Positions 9,456 to 19,634 of a stretch of 42,291 bases of DNA are shown in pieces (the first letter of the stretch is position 1; every line of letters begins with the position of its first letter). Below the pieces are notes generated by a model. The model was not told the origin of the DNA. It worked only from the letters and a program-made list of their open reading frames with translations, and made no database searches. A program made the translations under genes and the position numbers. The stretch is from Zopfochytrium polystomum (taxonomy: Eukaryota > Chytridiomycota > Chytridiomycetes > Chytridiales > Chytridiaceae): NCBI GenBank assembly GCA_025765615.1, contig JAIVFJ010000432.1, positions 1 to 42,291 of the forward strand. Reading direction: 5' to 3'.

Positions 9456-11495
9456 TTACGCGTTGCTCAATCCGCGGCTGCCCCTTGCCCCGCGGATATG
9501 CGACCGCCTCACGAACATCGCCGCAACCAAAATCAGCCCCGAAAACACGACATGCAAGCGAAACACATCCGCGTACGCAACCGTGAACGAGTCCAACAGC
9601 TCGGCCAACGCCTCCGCCGCCCCCGGCACAGCCCCCTCCGCCGCGGCAGCCCCCAACGCCTCCCTCAGCGCGACGACCTCCGACCTCGGGATCGCGCTCA
9701 GCGCCGAGGACGCACCGAGGACCGAAAGCAGCGCGGGGCGGGCGTCGATCTGCGCTGACAGCAAGTTGTTGAGCGCGGTCCCCGTCACAGCGATACCGAC
9801 GGCACCGCCGAGCGACTGCATGAGCTGCGAGACGGCGGTGACGACGGCGATTTTGGACGGGTCGACGGAGGCCTGGAGGCCGATGATGCGGATCTGGATG
9901 AGGCAGCCGAGGCCGAGGCCGAGGAGGAGGAGGAAGCAGACGCGGGCGGCGAGGGTCGCGGACGGGGTGAGGAAGGAGGTTGCGACGAGGCCGGCCGTTG
10001 AGAAGGTTCCGCCGACGAAGAGGAAGGTGTGGAAGCCGCCGACGCGGGAGACGATTTGGCCAGAGGCGATGGCGAGAGAGGTGACGCCGAGGACGAGAGG
10101 AATCGTGCTAAGGCCTGCGGAGGTGGCGGAGACGCCGTAATTGACTTGGAAAAAGAGGCTATGAGGGAATTCGAGAGTCAGCATCCGATGGCGGCAGCGG
10201 TCGATGAAGTCAAGAGACTCAAGATGTTGTCACCTACCCGATGTAATACACAGAGTCAAAGAAAATCGCGCCGACGCAAAAGGCGATTACCAAAAAGGCA
10301 TGCACATTCTGAGTCGTGAACATCGCTGGTGGCACTATCGGAGTCCTCGCCAGTTTCATCTCGACATAGATAAATGCGACCAGAATGAGGGCTGCTACGA
10401 CGAGGAGGGTGATTGTCTGCGGCGAGTTCCATTCCCAGGTCGAACCAGCGAGCTGTAGCGGCGTAACAAAGCAGGTAACTCCAAAGAAGATGAGGCCGGT
10501 GCCCAGGAAATCAATTTGGCGAATCTTGTCTGCTACAGAACCGGTCGCAGGTGAAACCTTGAGAGCGAAGACGATAAGGATGATGGTGACGGCACCAACA
10601 GGAAGATTGATTAAGAAGCACCAGCGCCAGAGCACCAATGAGAGGACCAATCACTGATGCAAGAGCGTACCCAGCACCGATGACGCCTTGGTATTTGCCT
10701 GAAAAGCGAAATGAGAAAGGTGGATTTGCAGTGTTATGACAATATATTAGTACCTCTGTCGCCAAACGAGACTATATCGGTGACAATGATGAGGACCATG
10801 GAAAATATTCCGCCGCCACCTGTTGTTCAGAATAGTGTGAGCGAAACAGTAAAATATTTCCACCAACGACCAGCACTCACCGACTCCGGCGACAGCGCGT
10901 CCAACAATCAGAAGCTCCATTGTGTTCGCCACACCACATATGGCCGAGCCTACTTCAAACAATGCGATGGCTATCACAAAGACCCACTTTCGTCCAAAGA
11001 TATCCGACATTCGCCCGTATCTGTTGACCATTTCTTTAGAACACATCACCGGTGAAAAATCATGCACAAAACTTACAGCAAAGAGAAAGACGTCCCCGTT
11101 ATCAGGTATGCCGATCCGACCCATGAGAAAAGCTCCTGCTTCCCAAGGTCGGCGACGACGACCTTGAGGATGGTCGACACGATAGTCTGGTCAAGCGCAG
11201 CTTGCAGAACCGCAACCAAGAGCCCGAAAAAGACAATGGTGAACTGGACGCGCCCGAGGGGTACTTTGATAAAGTCGTCGTCCACGGCTAATTTCGTCGA
11301 CTGGGGAGCCTCGACACCAGTTGATACGATGGCTTGCTCCTCGTCAGAAAAGGTGGTCATGGTGGGCGGGCGGCTTTCCGCTGCGACGACGAATGTGGGT
11401 TCGGCAAGCGTAGACGCCTTTCCTAGGGCGGATGCCGGGATGCTTGCGATGGTTGTCATGGCAAAGTCAGAGTTGGAGTCGAAATCAGAGGTCAT
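9456..11495 (-). CDS. MFS transporter, DHA2-type (14-TM drug:H+ antiporter), one frameshift
   Basis: Five exons on the minus strand: 11495-11077, 11020-10881, 10819-10754, 10698-10238 and 10158-9456. Donors are GTAAGT, GTGAGT, GTACTA and GTAGGT, and acceptors are canonical. About 595 residues result. An N-terminal cytoplasmic stretch of about 85 residues precedes the first helix (VQFTIVFFGLLVAVLQAALD). Motif A is GRMSDIFGRK and the antiporter motif C is GAGYALASVIGPLIG, both typical of proton-coupled drug exporters in the plasma or vacuolar membrane. One extra base at 10633 shifts the frame between GPLIG and LWRWCFLINLPVG; about seven residues that normally precede WRWCF are also absent, so a small deletion or assembly error hit that loop. 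Everything after it is again normal (YYIGLFFQVNYGVSATSAG). The substrate cannot be predicted. The ATG at 11495 begins MTSDFDSNSD; later Met residues are possible starts. Confidence 0.8.
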
Positions 11496-11726
11496 ATCGG
11501 AGTTATTCCGGTATTGGGTTGCCGATGAATGGAGAAAATTGCAGGGCCTTACCGAGTCAAGAATCTGAGAGATGTTCCGCCTTTTATAGGCTGCCCTGAC
11601 GCATGGCGAACAGTCCTTACTGCCAAGAGAAGTAGAGAAGAGATGCGGATGTTTTCCCTCCGAACTTTCAAGCTGTGAACATGAATGGGCGGGCCTGTCT
11701 TCCCCTCCGCAGTCGCCCACTGATCG

Positions 11727-11942
11727 TGAAGTCAACTTCTTAATGATCTCACTCAGCACCTTCCACCAATGAAGCGACAGAGCGTTCAGTCCCGACGCAC
11801 CAATCGGACTTTTCTCGGGCCACTCTTCGGTATATTTTTGGGAATTTCGTGGGGTCGTCCATTTTCGTGGGGCCGCTTTTGTCTTCTCGCCATTGGCCTC
11901 CTCCGTTCTTGAAGTCAACTTCTTAATGATCTCACTCAGCAC
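11727..11942. repeat. 33-bp direct repeat upstream of the MFS gene
   Basis: The 33 bases at 11727-11759 recur exactly at 11910-11942 (starting tgaagtcaacttcttaatg). Similarity continues for about 30 more bases (gcgacagagcg in both). The unit period is 183 bases. It lies in the 5' region of the DHA2 transporter (minus strand), so it may be a duplicated promoter element, or simply a short tandem duplication that has partly decayed. Confidence 0.8.
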
Positions 11943-12826
11943 TGTCCACCCAACAAGGCGACAGAGCGCTCACTTCCGTCTCCGCGTGCCCGAGCCTTCT
12001 TTACATGAAATCCCTGGGTGTGAGCACAAATCGAATCAAAAATAGACTCGGGGTAAACAAAGGGTGTAATTAAGGCGCGGTTCAAATCCGCGAGGTCCCC
12101 ACGATTCTCGTCGGGTACTTCCGTGTGAGGATCTTGTCAGCAATGTCTTGCCCTTCGATTTTTCTCCATTAGTCCATGCGAACAATATGAATCCAAGTGA
12201 AGGCACGAACCGATAAGAAGTACTATTCAGGAGTATAATTGAGCCAATGGTTTGACCTCCCTATCCCGTCTGTGCCACTGTGGTTCGTGAGATTACGTGA
12301 TGCTGTCCATCGCCTCCGCTTTTACCCCGATGTCTCGCGCACCTGCTTCGTGCCAGTACTCTGCCTGATTCAAATCCGTACACAACAGCTTGCACCAACG
12401 ACAGAGCGACCGAAAGAACGCTGGGGAGAAAGAGCCAAAGTGCTTATGATCGGATCGTGGTGCGGTTGCGCTACTGACTGCATCACGGTTTGGCGGGGGG
12501 CTGGGGTCGATCACTTGGACCGACAGTATCTCCGTTTCGGAAGTCGAAGCTGGCACGTCCCGCTTTCGGAGAACGCCACCCTTTTTTGCAGACCAACAGC
12601 CGTCGGTGGCTTTATGGCCCAGTGGCACCATCAAACCATCCACAGAAATGAGGCACAGATACAGACACAAAACAAGAACAAACCGATTCCGAAATAATGC
12701 TGCACTCCACACAACTAGCTCCGGTCCCACGCCCGGAAGATTCTCCACTCACTAATACGAGCTTGGGCGTTCGTTCCCGCACGCGTAGTACATTAACCCT
12801 CATCACCGTCCATCATCACTTCCTTC
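11943..12826. other. Non-coding-looking region between MFS gene and kinase relic
   Basis: No supported gene. An isolated tRNA-like T-arm (CGCGG-TTCAAAT-CCGCG, 12076-12092) is present without a matching acceptor or D-arm. Open frames on both strands lack protein-like patterns. Confidence 0.45.
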
Positions 12827-12827
12827 A

Positions 12828-13760
12828 GATGTGCCAGACGCTTTGACGGGAGCGCAAAGCTCGATCGACCCGAGCAAGCCGAAGCCATTCGGCTCCACTT
12901 TGCCGTAGATCCCGATCACACCTGCCTCTGGCCCTTACAAGGTTCCAGCAGCGCAGGCGCCCGCAACGCTCGAAGCCGCTGACGCAAAATCCGAAGGTAA
13001 GGAGTCTCCGATTTCCTAGAAATATGAATTCAGCTGCTACTGAAATATATTATCCAAGGCAGTGAGTCTTGGCGAAAAAATAGGCCAAGGCGCCGACGGA
13101 ATAGTTCACATAGCAACACGAGGAGATGGAACGATCGTCGCTCACAAGAAGAGGAAAGTACTCGAAACGTACTGATACCGATATCGCGGCAACGACGGCA
13201 GGTAGCATCGTAGAATGGTTTTTGGAAAGTCTCACAGGTTTTTCAGCGGGTCAGTTTATAGAAGTAAGCGATGACAGGAAAAGGATGCTCCAAAACCTTG
13301 TCGGAGAAAAGGGACTTCAACAATTTCTTGAACAAGAAAAAGCAAAATTGAAGACGAAGCAAGGATCCCCATTTCTTCTGAAAGGCGAGACGGAAAACCC
13401 CCCCAAGTCTAAGCGATGAAATCGCGACGCAGCTCCTCCAACAAGAAAGCGAAATGGGATGGACTCACAGAGACACTCGAGCAGCCAAACTTCAAGTGCA
13501 TTCCGCCGAGGCTGTCCCGAATGTGGACTAACGGTGCGGATAAATCTTAGGGTCTCCAAACCTCATAAACTTTTACCTTCCATTCACCTCACGACGCAGC
13601 GATGAAAACGGAAAATTCGTCGAAAAAGGAGCAGGAACGGCATTGCGGGGAACACTGGAGGAAATTTGTCAGAAATACGGATTCCAGTGTCGGAAAGACG
13701 CTATCTATCGACGAACTGCGGGCGGTAGCAAGCAGTGTGAACTGGCAAGTGCAACACCGG
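12828..13760 (+). pseudogene. Protein-kinase relic
   Basis: Pieces in different frames follow the order of a kinase domain. A Pro/Ala-rich leader (12828-12990) is interrupted by a TAG near 12905. After an apparent intron (GTAAGG at about 12995 to CAG at 13062) comes a glycine-loop segment, LGEKIGQGADGIVHIAT, with a candidate VAHKK lysine, then a stop. A helical stretch at 13126-13419 (RKRMLQNLVGEKGLQQFLEQ) occupies the C-helix/hinge zone. A further frame at about 13420-13530 gives MGWTHRDTRAAKLQVH, matching the HRD-x-RAAN catalytic loop, but Lys replaces the metal-binding Asn. Sequence after that (GTALRGTLEEICQKYG, about 13640) could be the activation-segment region, with low certainty. Stops and frame changes argue that it is dead. 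Kinase subfamily is not assignable. Confidence 0.5.
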
Positions 13761-13879
13761 AAACGGCGAGCTCGGATGGGTCATCCAAGGCAATCTTCCT
13801 TTTCGTTACCGTTTCATCGATGTTGAGCTCATCTCCTCTCCACGGCAGGACACTTCGACCTGTCGATTCAAACTCCGCC

Positions 13880-14601
13880 ATGTCAAGAATAAAACACACG
13901 ATCGTAACACGATCGCATTTCTTCCCAACCCTGATCCGGCGAGCTCTTCCCCAACGGAATCGATCAACTCGCTTCGTCGCCCACCCGATCCAGTCCCTTG
14001 CCTTCTCGTCATCTCACCACATCCGCATCCGATCGCACCCAACCTCTTCCACCTTCACCATCATCGAAATGAGCGAACCTACAACAGCACGGTCCAAAAC
14101 GCCCCAAATCGACGACGTCGAAGATACCCGCACGCCGCCGCCAAAGGAACCGCCAGCGATCGTGCAGCCGCCATGGGTTCGGGTGCACGCGGAAGCTGTC
14201 GAGCGAGGGGAGGCGACGTACAAGGATCCCGCGACCGGGTGAGTTGGGCGCTTGTTTGTCTCGACCCCCGCAACTACCGACTGAACGATTGCTGGCCCTC
14301 CTGCCCACTCGTTAGGTACACCGTGTTCACCTCGAAGTCGCATCTGGATCGAGGCTACTGTTGCGGGAACGCTTGCCGGTAAGTTTTTGGCTGGGCTTCC
14401 GGTAAAAACAATTGACTAAAACAAGCGATTGACGGCAGGCACTGCCCGTACGACAAGGCGAACGTCGGCAAGCCTAAGTCCGAAATCAGCGCGCAGGCGC
14501 GTCGGGTGCGGCGAGCGCGTCGAGCGGCGCGTGGCGGTGCCGCGGAGGAGAGCGAGGGCGGGAGCGGGTCGGATGCCGCGGGATCTGGCAACGACCTATG
14601 A
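13880..14601 (+). CDS. DUF5522-like CCG-x2-CRHCPY protein, possible mitochondrial presequence
   Basis: Three exons, 13880-14238, 14316-14378 and 14439-14601, code for 194 residues. Donors are GTGAGT and GTAAGT; acceptors are TTAG and GCAG. Spliced residues across both junctions give YKDPATGYTVFTSKSHLDRG followed by CCGNACRHCPY, the signature I associate with DUF5522 (small Cys-rich proteins, function unknown). The C-terminus is basic then Gly/Ser-rich. I prefer the start at 13880: the first 63 residues are Arg/Ser/His-rich and nearly free of acids, as in mitochondrial presequences. The Met at 14069 (MSEPTTARSK) is the alternative start and would give a 131-residue cytosolic form. The clustered Cys residues suggest metal binding or a structural role. 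Degraded copies of parts of this gene lie at about 20486 and 24545. Confidence 0.78.
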
Positions 14602-14791
14602 GGATGGGGTGTTAGGGGTTAGGAGCCCGATCGTTATGATCACGTGTTTTGGTGTGGAGGATCTTCGCGGTGGCACCAAAACAAAACAGAGACCTCATCG
14701 GGAGGGGCAGTCAACCCTGCTTTCGCTGAAGATGTCACCTCTGAAGTACTGACTTTTGCTCGCATTCGCAGATGTTGAAAATCTGAGGGAG

Positions 14792-14910
14792 CTGCACACG
14801 CGAATGAGATGAAGATTCTCCCACATACGTTGAGGAAGGATGACGAGAGAGGGACATCAGGGGCGTCACAAACCTGCACACGCGAACGAGACAAAAATTC
14901 TCCCACAGTG
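14792..14910 (+). repeat. Two imperfect copies of a 37-bp unit
   Basis: ctgcacacgcgaa(t/c)gaga followed by an AT-rich link and attctcccaca occurs at about 14792-14828 and again at 14874-14910. Period is 82 bases. Downstream of the DUF5522-like gene. Role unknown. Confidence 0.6.
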
Positions 14911-16312
14911 TGTGTGACTAATATCAGCATAAAAAGAGAGGGAGATCATGGACAAACACGTGAGAGGAAATGGAGCCGAGAAAAAGGTCTAAAAGTCTAA
15001 TAGTCAACAGCAGCCGCCTTGGCGATGTGAGGGTCTGGGGCTGAAAACCCTCCAGGAGACTGTCAAATGCTGAGCTGAGTGCGAACGTCGGACGGTCAGA
15101 CCACTGTTGTAGTTACTAGTGCCAAAGGTGATCGGCCTTTCCATTCCAGAACGATTCAACAGGTCAGACGCATTCAAAAGCAGTTGTGTTCCCATGTAGT
15201 TACGGTAATTAATGGAAAGCTGTTGCATCGCATGGCATCGTTGAAGCGATCCATTCACGAGTCCCTCACCAAATCAGTAGTTCTTAATATGATGGGACTG
15301 AAAATCACTACTTACGTTTAGATCATTCCCTTACGCGGAGTCCTCGACGTCGCCCATTAAGCATAGCTTCCATTGTTGCGGCTGGGCAAGCCAACCTGAT
15401 TGGAACGCAAACCTTTAGCCAAAGCTAGAGCAGCGCAATCCATCTTCTTCTACACAGTGCGATGTCAGAGGCATCAAAGCATTTTGTGTATTCTCAGTAA
15501 ACTTGCTGCTGTCGATTGGATCCATTTTGGCATGTGATGCTGCATGCGGTACAACACGAACTGCCTCGAATTCTCCTCCTACTTCTGAGCAATGCAAGTT
15601 TCCAGTCCTATCAGCATCAGGAAGGCGTCCACCGAGTGCTCAAGAACCGATCACGGTTTCAGGCGAAAAAGCAGCTGGGTTGGATAAATCTGGAGCCACA
15701 CTGGCGCACTCGGCTGTCCATCCTCATCGTGCCTGCCGTCCATCGTCCGCTGCTTCCTCATTGGCTTAAAATGGTTATTGACGGCTGCAACCGGCACGTC
15801 AATCGCCCGAAGAGCCAATATATGGTGCGCTCCTGAGCGAGCGTCAATCAATCATCCTTCTCCTCCCACCCTGCGATGACGCAACATCGAAGAATGCTCT
15901 CATAGCGTTCAAAGTAAACCCCGATCTCGCGTAATTCGTGAGCGACTTGTGGCTTTGCAACAACGCCTTCTCCTTCCTAAGAAACTTCGACCCTCTCCCA
16001 TCGCTTCAGCATATTTCGGATCTGCTTCTCTTCCGCGGCAACCTCCATTCCCTGCTCTAGGGATGCAGGACGATCCGCAAATGGTCCCACGCACACACAA
16101 TCTCTGGTGATCCTCTTCAGGCGCAACTCAATCGATGTTTTCCACCCCCTCTTCCACACCCATTTCAGCAAGGGCGATGCAATAATCAGCCAGATCTTGC
16201 GACCAGTCTAGGCGATGAGTGAGGGGGCTAGTACGCAGCGCGCAGCCTCGCTCTCGCTCGCTAAGCTTGCCTTGGTTCTCATTGGCTCACTCACACCCAC
16301 TCACTATAAAAG
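14911..16312. other. Long spacer without a supported gene
   Basis: Short open frames at about 15500-15850 on the plus strand are unrecognisable and have no start or splice context. A TATA-like ctataaaagc lies near 16304-16313. I found no RNA gene or transposon protein. Confidence 0.4.
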
Positions 16313-16876
16313 CTAGAGCAAAGAAAAATTTTTTGATTTTTCCCGCCTGAACCTGTCTGTCTGCCTGCCTTTCCTCCCTCTGTCTGTGCCTGTCTCATTC
16401 CCGCAAACGAACCCGCATCGCGCGCTCCTCCTCCTTGCCATTGCCGTGAAGGCCGCGTCCCACCTACGCCTCGCCGGCGTCTCACAGACCCCCCCATCCG
16501 ACACACCGCTGACCGTCTGGTCTCGCACGGTGTACAAGCCTGTCTCAGCATATTCCATCTCTCCCGTCCCCCCAGAAAGACACACAACTAGCTCAAATCC
16601 GATTCTCTCCGTTGGCAGCGCAAAATTAAAGGTTAGTGAATCTCCGTTTTTATTTCCCTCGCCTTCGATGGTCCCATCAGCGTAAGTCCAGGCCTTTTTT
16701 GACATCATTCCTTTACCGGAGGGCACATCCAAAGCAACGACGGGGAGCGCCGCGTCGCGGCGCTCCCCCCTCGCCTCTTGGATGAGGATGAAATGGAATC
16801 GGCCGCCGGCCGCAAACGACGGCATCCATCGTCCTTGTGTGTCGTTCAGCGCCTTGTGTCCCAGTGGCTCAGCCAT
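16313..16876 (-). CDS. Orphan protein of about 187 residues, conserved in the segmental duplication
   Basis: I do not recognise a family. The open frame extends upstream to 17200, but I place the start at 16876 (MAEPLGHKAL) because this start context (atggctgagcc) is retained in the degraded copy at 26110. The core reads like real globular protein with alternating beta-type segments (GGRFHFILIQEARGE, then SLTFNFALPTERIGFELVVC), followed by an Arg/Gly-rich tail ending EKSKNFSLL. No signal peptide or membrane helix is clear. It is divergent from the SANT gene at 17368, with about 490 bases between the two starts, so the pair may share a promoter region, which includes a 30-T tract. The plus strand is open over part of it, so coding strand is probable, not certain. 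Confidence 0.45.
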   Translation of the reverse strand: MAEPLGHKALNDTQGRWMPSFAAGGRFHFILIQEARGERRDAALPVVALDVPSGKGMMSKKAWTYADGTIEGEGNKNGDSLTFNFALPTERIGFELVVCLSGGTGEMEYAETGLYTVRDQTVSGVSDGGVCETPARRRWDAAFTAMARRRSARCGFVCGNETGTDRGRKGRQTDRFRREKSKNFSLL

Positions 16877-17237
16877 TGATACGCATGGCGCAGAACGCCG
16901 ATGTTGCGCGGCGGTTGAGGGAAGGAAGGTTATGGAGTTGAGCAAGCGGCTTTGCCGGTTGTTGGGTGGAGCGGTGATTTCTCCTTTATTCTCGTGTTTC
17001 TCTCCTCCTACACGTTGTTCGTGGTTGTAGGCGGTACAGTGCTTGGCGTCGAGCGCCGGCGGAGCGAGGGTTGGGTGGCGATCGCACCCGGCCTCACCTT
17101 TTTTTCCTGATGCACCGTTGCTAACTCCCGCCTTTCCTCCCTCTCTCTCAGTCACCAGCGGCATCCAACGACAGAAGAAGTTGATTGTTTGCCCATCCAA
17201 TCAATCAATCGATCCTTCTGTCTTCGGTTGGTTGGTT

Positions 17238-17239
<2 letters not shown>

Positions 17240-17269
<30 letters not shown>
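17240..17269 (+). repeat. Poly-T tract (30 T) in the divergent promoter region
   Basis: An uninterrupted run of about 30 T, located 98 bases before the SANT gene start. Poly(dA:dT) tracts of this kind exclude nucleosomes in many fungal promoters. The corresponding segment of the second copy (26430-26556) lacks it. Confidence 0.85.
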
Positions 17270-17367
17270 CTCCTTGTGGGCGAACGTTCGATTTTCGCCC
17301 ATGCTGACATGTCATCTACTGTGGCCACGCTGCCACCAAAACGTCCGAAAGGTCGAACAGCACCAAA

Positions 17368-19634
17368 ATGGCGGAAGCGCAGCACGCCGAAGGCGCGAAA
17401 CTCGTGTGCGACGATTCGATCGGCCCCGGCGACGAAAGCACGGCTCTGGACTCGCAAAAGTTGACGCCCACGAAAGCCACGGTCAGCAGCAATACCGGTG
17501 CACGGCCGCCTTCCTCCGCGGTCGCCGACCCTGCCGCATTCTACAGGAAGTCGCTGGCAGACCTCACCACCGTGACGCCGATTCCCAGAAAAAGGAGCAT
17601 TGCGGCCGACAAGATCTCCGACGTGCCTTCCAGTCGCGAATCAGAGTCACCATTGGTTGCGACACCGGCTACCCCAGCGCCTACCGAGCCGGCCAACCAT
17701 TCGTCTGCCCGCACCGAAGACGCAGCCGCCGCTGCGGAGGCCAGTTCTCCTGTCATAGCGAAGAAGGAGCCCCGGAACCGCCGCTTCCGCCGTGACGGCT
17801 TGCAGCTTGACAATCCGTTTGGGGAGCTGGTCTCTGAGATACCTCCCACGAACGCGCGGTACGCGACGAGACGGCGCACGGCCGAGGCAGCTGCTATCTC
17901 CACCGGAGGACTGTCGACACCTCCGGAAGCTTCCTCCGCCCCAGCGATCCCGGTCGCCGCGAGGAAAACTCTGCCGGCCAAAACGCAGAAAGGGAAAACG
18001 GCGTCGAAAGCGGAAAAGCAGCAAAAGACGGAGAAACCTGCAGAGGCGGAGACGGTGAAACCTCCGACGCCGGAAAAACCGCCGAAGCGCCGACGCATTC
18101 GTGGTCGCAGTGTCGCGAGCGCTGCTGAATCAGAAAAGGCGGCTGACATTTCGACGACGACAGAAACAGCAGCGACGGATATCAAAGCTGAGCCACTTGT
18201 GGAGCCGATGGCTCAGGAAAAAGAAACTGCATCGGCAGAGCCAGACAACGGGCATATTGAAAGCGCGGCAACCAAGGGTGCTCCAGTTACGGATGCTACC
18301 TGTGAACCGAAAGAACACGCAGCCGCAGCGATCGGTACCTCAGATTCCACAGCCCTAGTTCCGACCGAGGACCCCAAAAAAGCCAATGAGGCACCGGAAA
18401 CCGAATCGCCAAATGCCGCCGAAAAGTCTCCAGCGCTGAAAGCTTCTAACGGACCTGGGACAGGAAGCGAAAATACCGAGAAATCGCCAGTCGGGAAAGA
18501 GAACACTCCGGAGCCCACAAGGGCAGGAACCAAGATCAGCCCTCCACTGAAGGCCACTGCAACCGCTGCACCCGTCAAGCTCACTGGCGGCCCAGGCACC
18601 TCACCAGTCGGCATTCCCCTCCTTGCGAGAACGACTCGTAGACGCCGCGGCGCAGACCAGCAGCTTGTTGCCCGCCTCGATTCCACCCCGTCCCCCGCGT
18701 CTTCCACCGCAGCCCCAAGGGCGCCTCGCACCTTCCCCGGCCGCATCACGCGAAACCGCGTACACGATGGCGAGTCGATCCTCGCGCTGGCCTTCGCGCG
18801 GACTGCCCAGAAAGCCGTACTCGATCATCCAAAATGGCGTGCTCCATACCAGATATCGTGACCGACATCGCCGAGCTGCCCGCTTTGGAAGTCCGCTGTA
18901 AAAGTCGATTTGAGGTGCCGGATTGGGTATTCGCGCCGCGTGGAAGAGTCTGTCCGACTGGAAAGAAAGCGGTGATGCCGGCAAGTGGCGTGATCGATCC
19001 CGAGTTCAGCACGCTCAGAACGAATGCTCCGACGCTGCAGGACGGCGGCGAAAAGTATTCAGACCTGGGGCACCCAACACCGCAAAGCGAGTCGTGCGAT
19101 TTGCCAGCTGCATCCGTCCCCATGGAGTTGGAGGCGTCTAACGACGCGATCCCTTCTGCCTCATCGATCGATCACGCAATCGCAAAGCGACCCATCGACG
19201 AAGCCCAATCCTCCGCTCCCGACCCACCTGCCAAACGACTCCGCTGGCGTTGGCTCGACCCAAACCCTCCCCTCGCCCCACCGCATCCCGACCTCCACCG
19301 CTTCACCCACCCCCTCGACGAGACCCACACCTCCCACAGCCACCACCTACCCATCGAACACACACTCCTCCCCGCCCCAGCCTGGCTCCCCCGCGAGCTC
19401 GACGACCTCGCAGCCGGCCTGGCCGCGGTGGGGAAGAGCTTCACGCGGATCGCGCGGGACTTTGTGAGGACGCGGCCGACGGCGGATTGCGTGGAGGCGT
19501 ACTATATGCGCAAGCACGAGATACGGAGGGCGGCGGGGTGGTTGCGGGTGAGGAGGAAAGGGCCGGTCGCGATGGCGGTCAGTAGGGCGGCGGTTGCGGC
19601 AGCGGCGGCAGCGGCGGACTGGTGGGGTTGCTGA
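17368..19634 (+). CDS. SANT/Myb-like domain chromatin-type protein, copy 1 (one frameshift)
   Basis: The open frame from 17368 codes for a long disordered region rich in Ala, Glu, Lys, Thr and Pro. It holds two conserved islands also seen in copy 2: AAFYRKSLADL-x2-VTPIPRKRS and the stretch around GLQLDNPFG-x-LVSEIPPTNAR. The frame then moves by one base near 18811-18816; the duplicate at 28020 lacks that base and reads straight through (FARTSQKLYSITKMAC). After the shift come a conserved island (SRFEVPDWVFAPRGRVCPTG) and a SANT domain near 19380-19520 (LPRELDDLAAGLAAVGKSF, ending CVEAYYMRKHE). This resembles the SANT of CoREST/MTA/RERE proteins, which contact histone tails and deacetylases. 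A role in a nuclear co-repressor complex is inferred. Total would be about 755 residues. No second SANT is seen, and an ELM2-like segment is possible but not convincing. Confidence 0.65.

Noticed and set aside
12071..12100. tRNA gene suggested by a perfect T-arm (CGCGG-TTCAAAT-CCGCG) followed by AGGTCCC
   Set aside because: No matching GGGACCT acceptor strand, D-arm or anticodon arm upstream at the required distance; at best a relic or chance match.
14792..14910. CRISPR-like or satellite array
   Set aside because: Only two imperfect units, in a eukaryotic context; treated as a minor repeat.
15500..15840. Two overlapping plus-strand open frames of about 90-105 codons
   Set aside because: No recognised domain, no splice or start support, and not preserved in the second copy of the duplicated region.
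16386..16685. Plus-strand protein of 99 residues downstream of a TATA-like box
   Set aside because: Overlaps the better supported minus-strand frame; the minus-strand product aligns more convincingly with its degraded duplicate. Kept only as a possibility.
17541..18749. Minus-strand open frames opposite SANT copy 1
   Set aside because: Low-complexity shadows; the plus strand is supported by the duplicate copy and the SANT domain.
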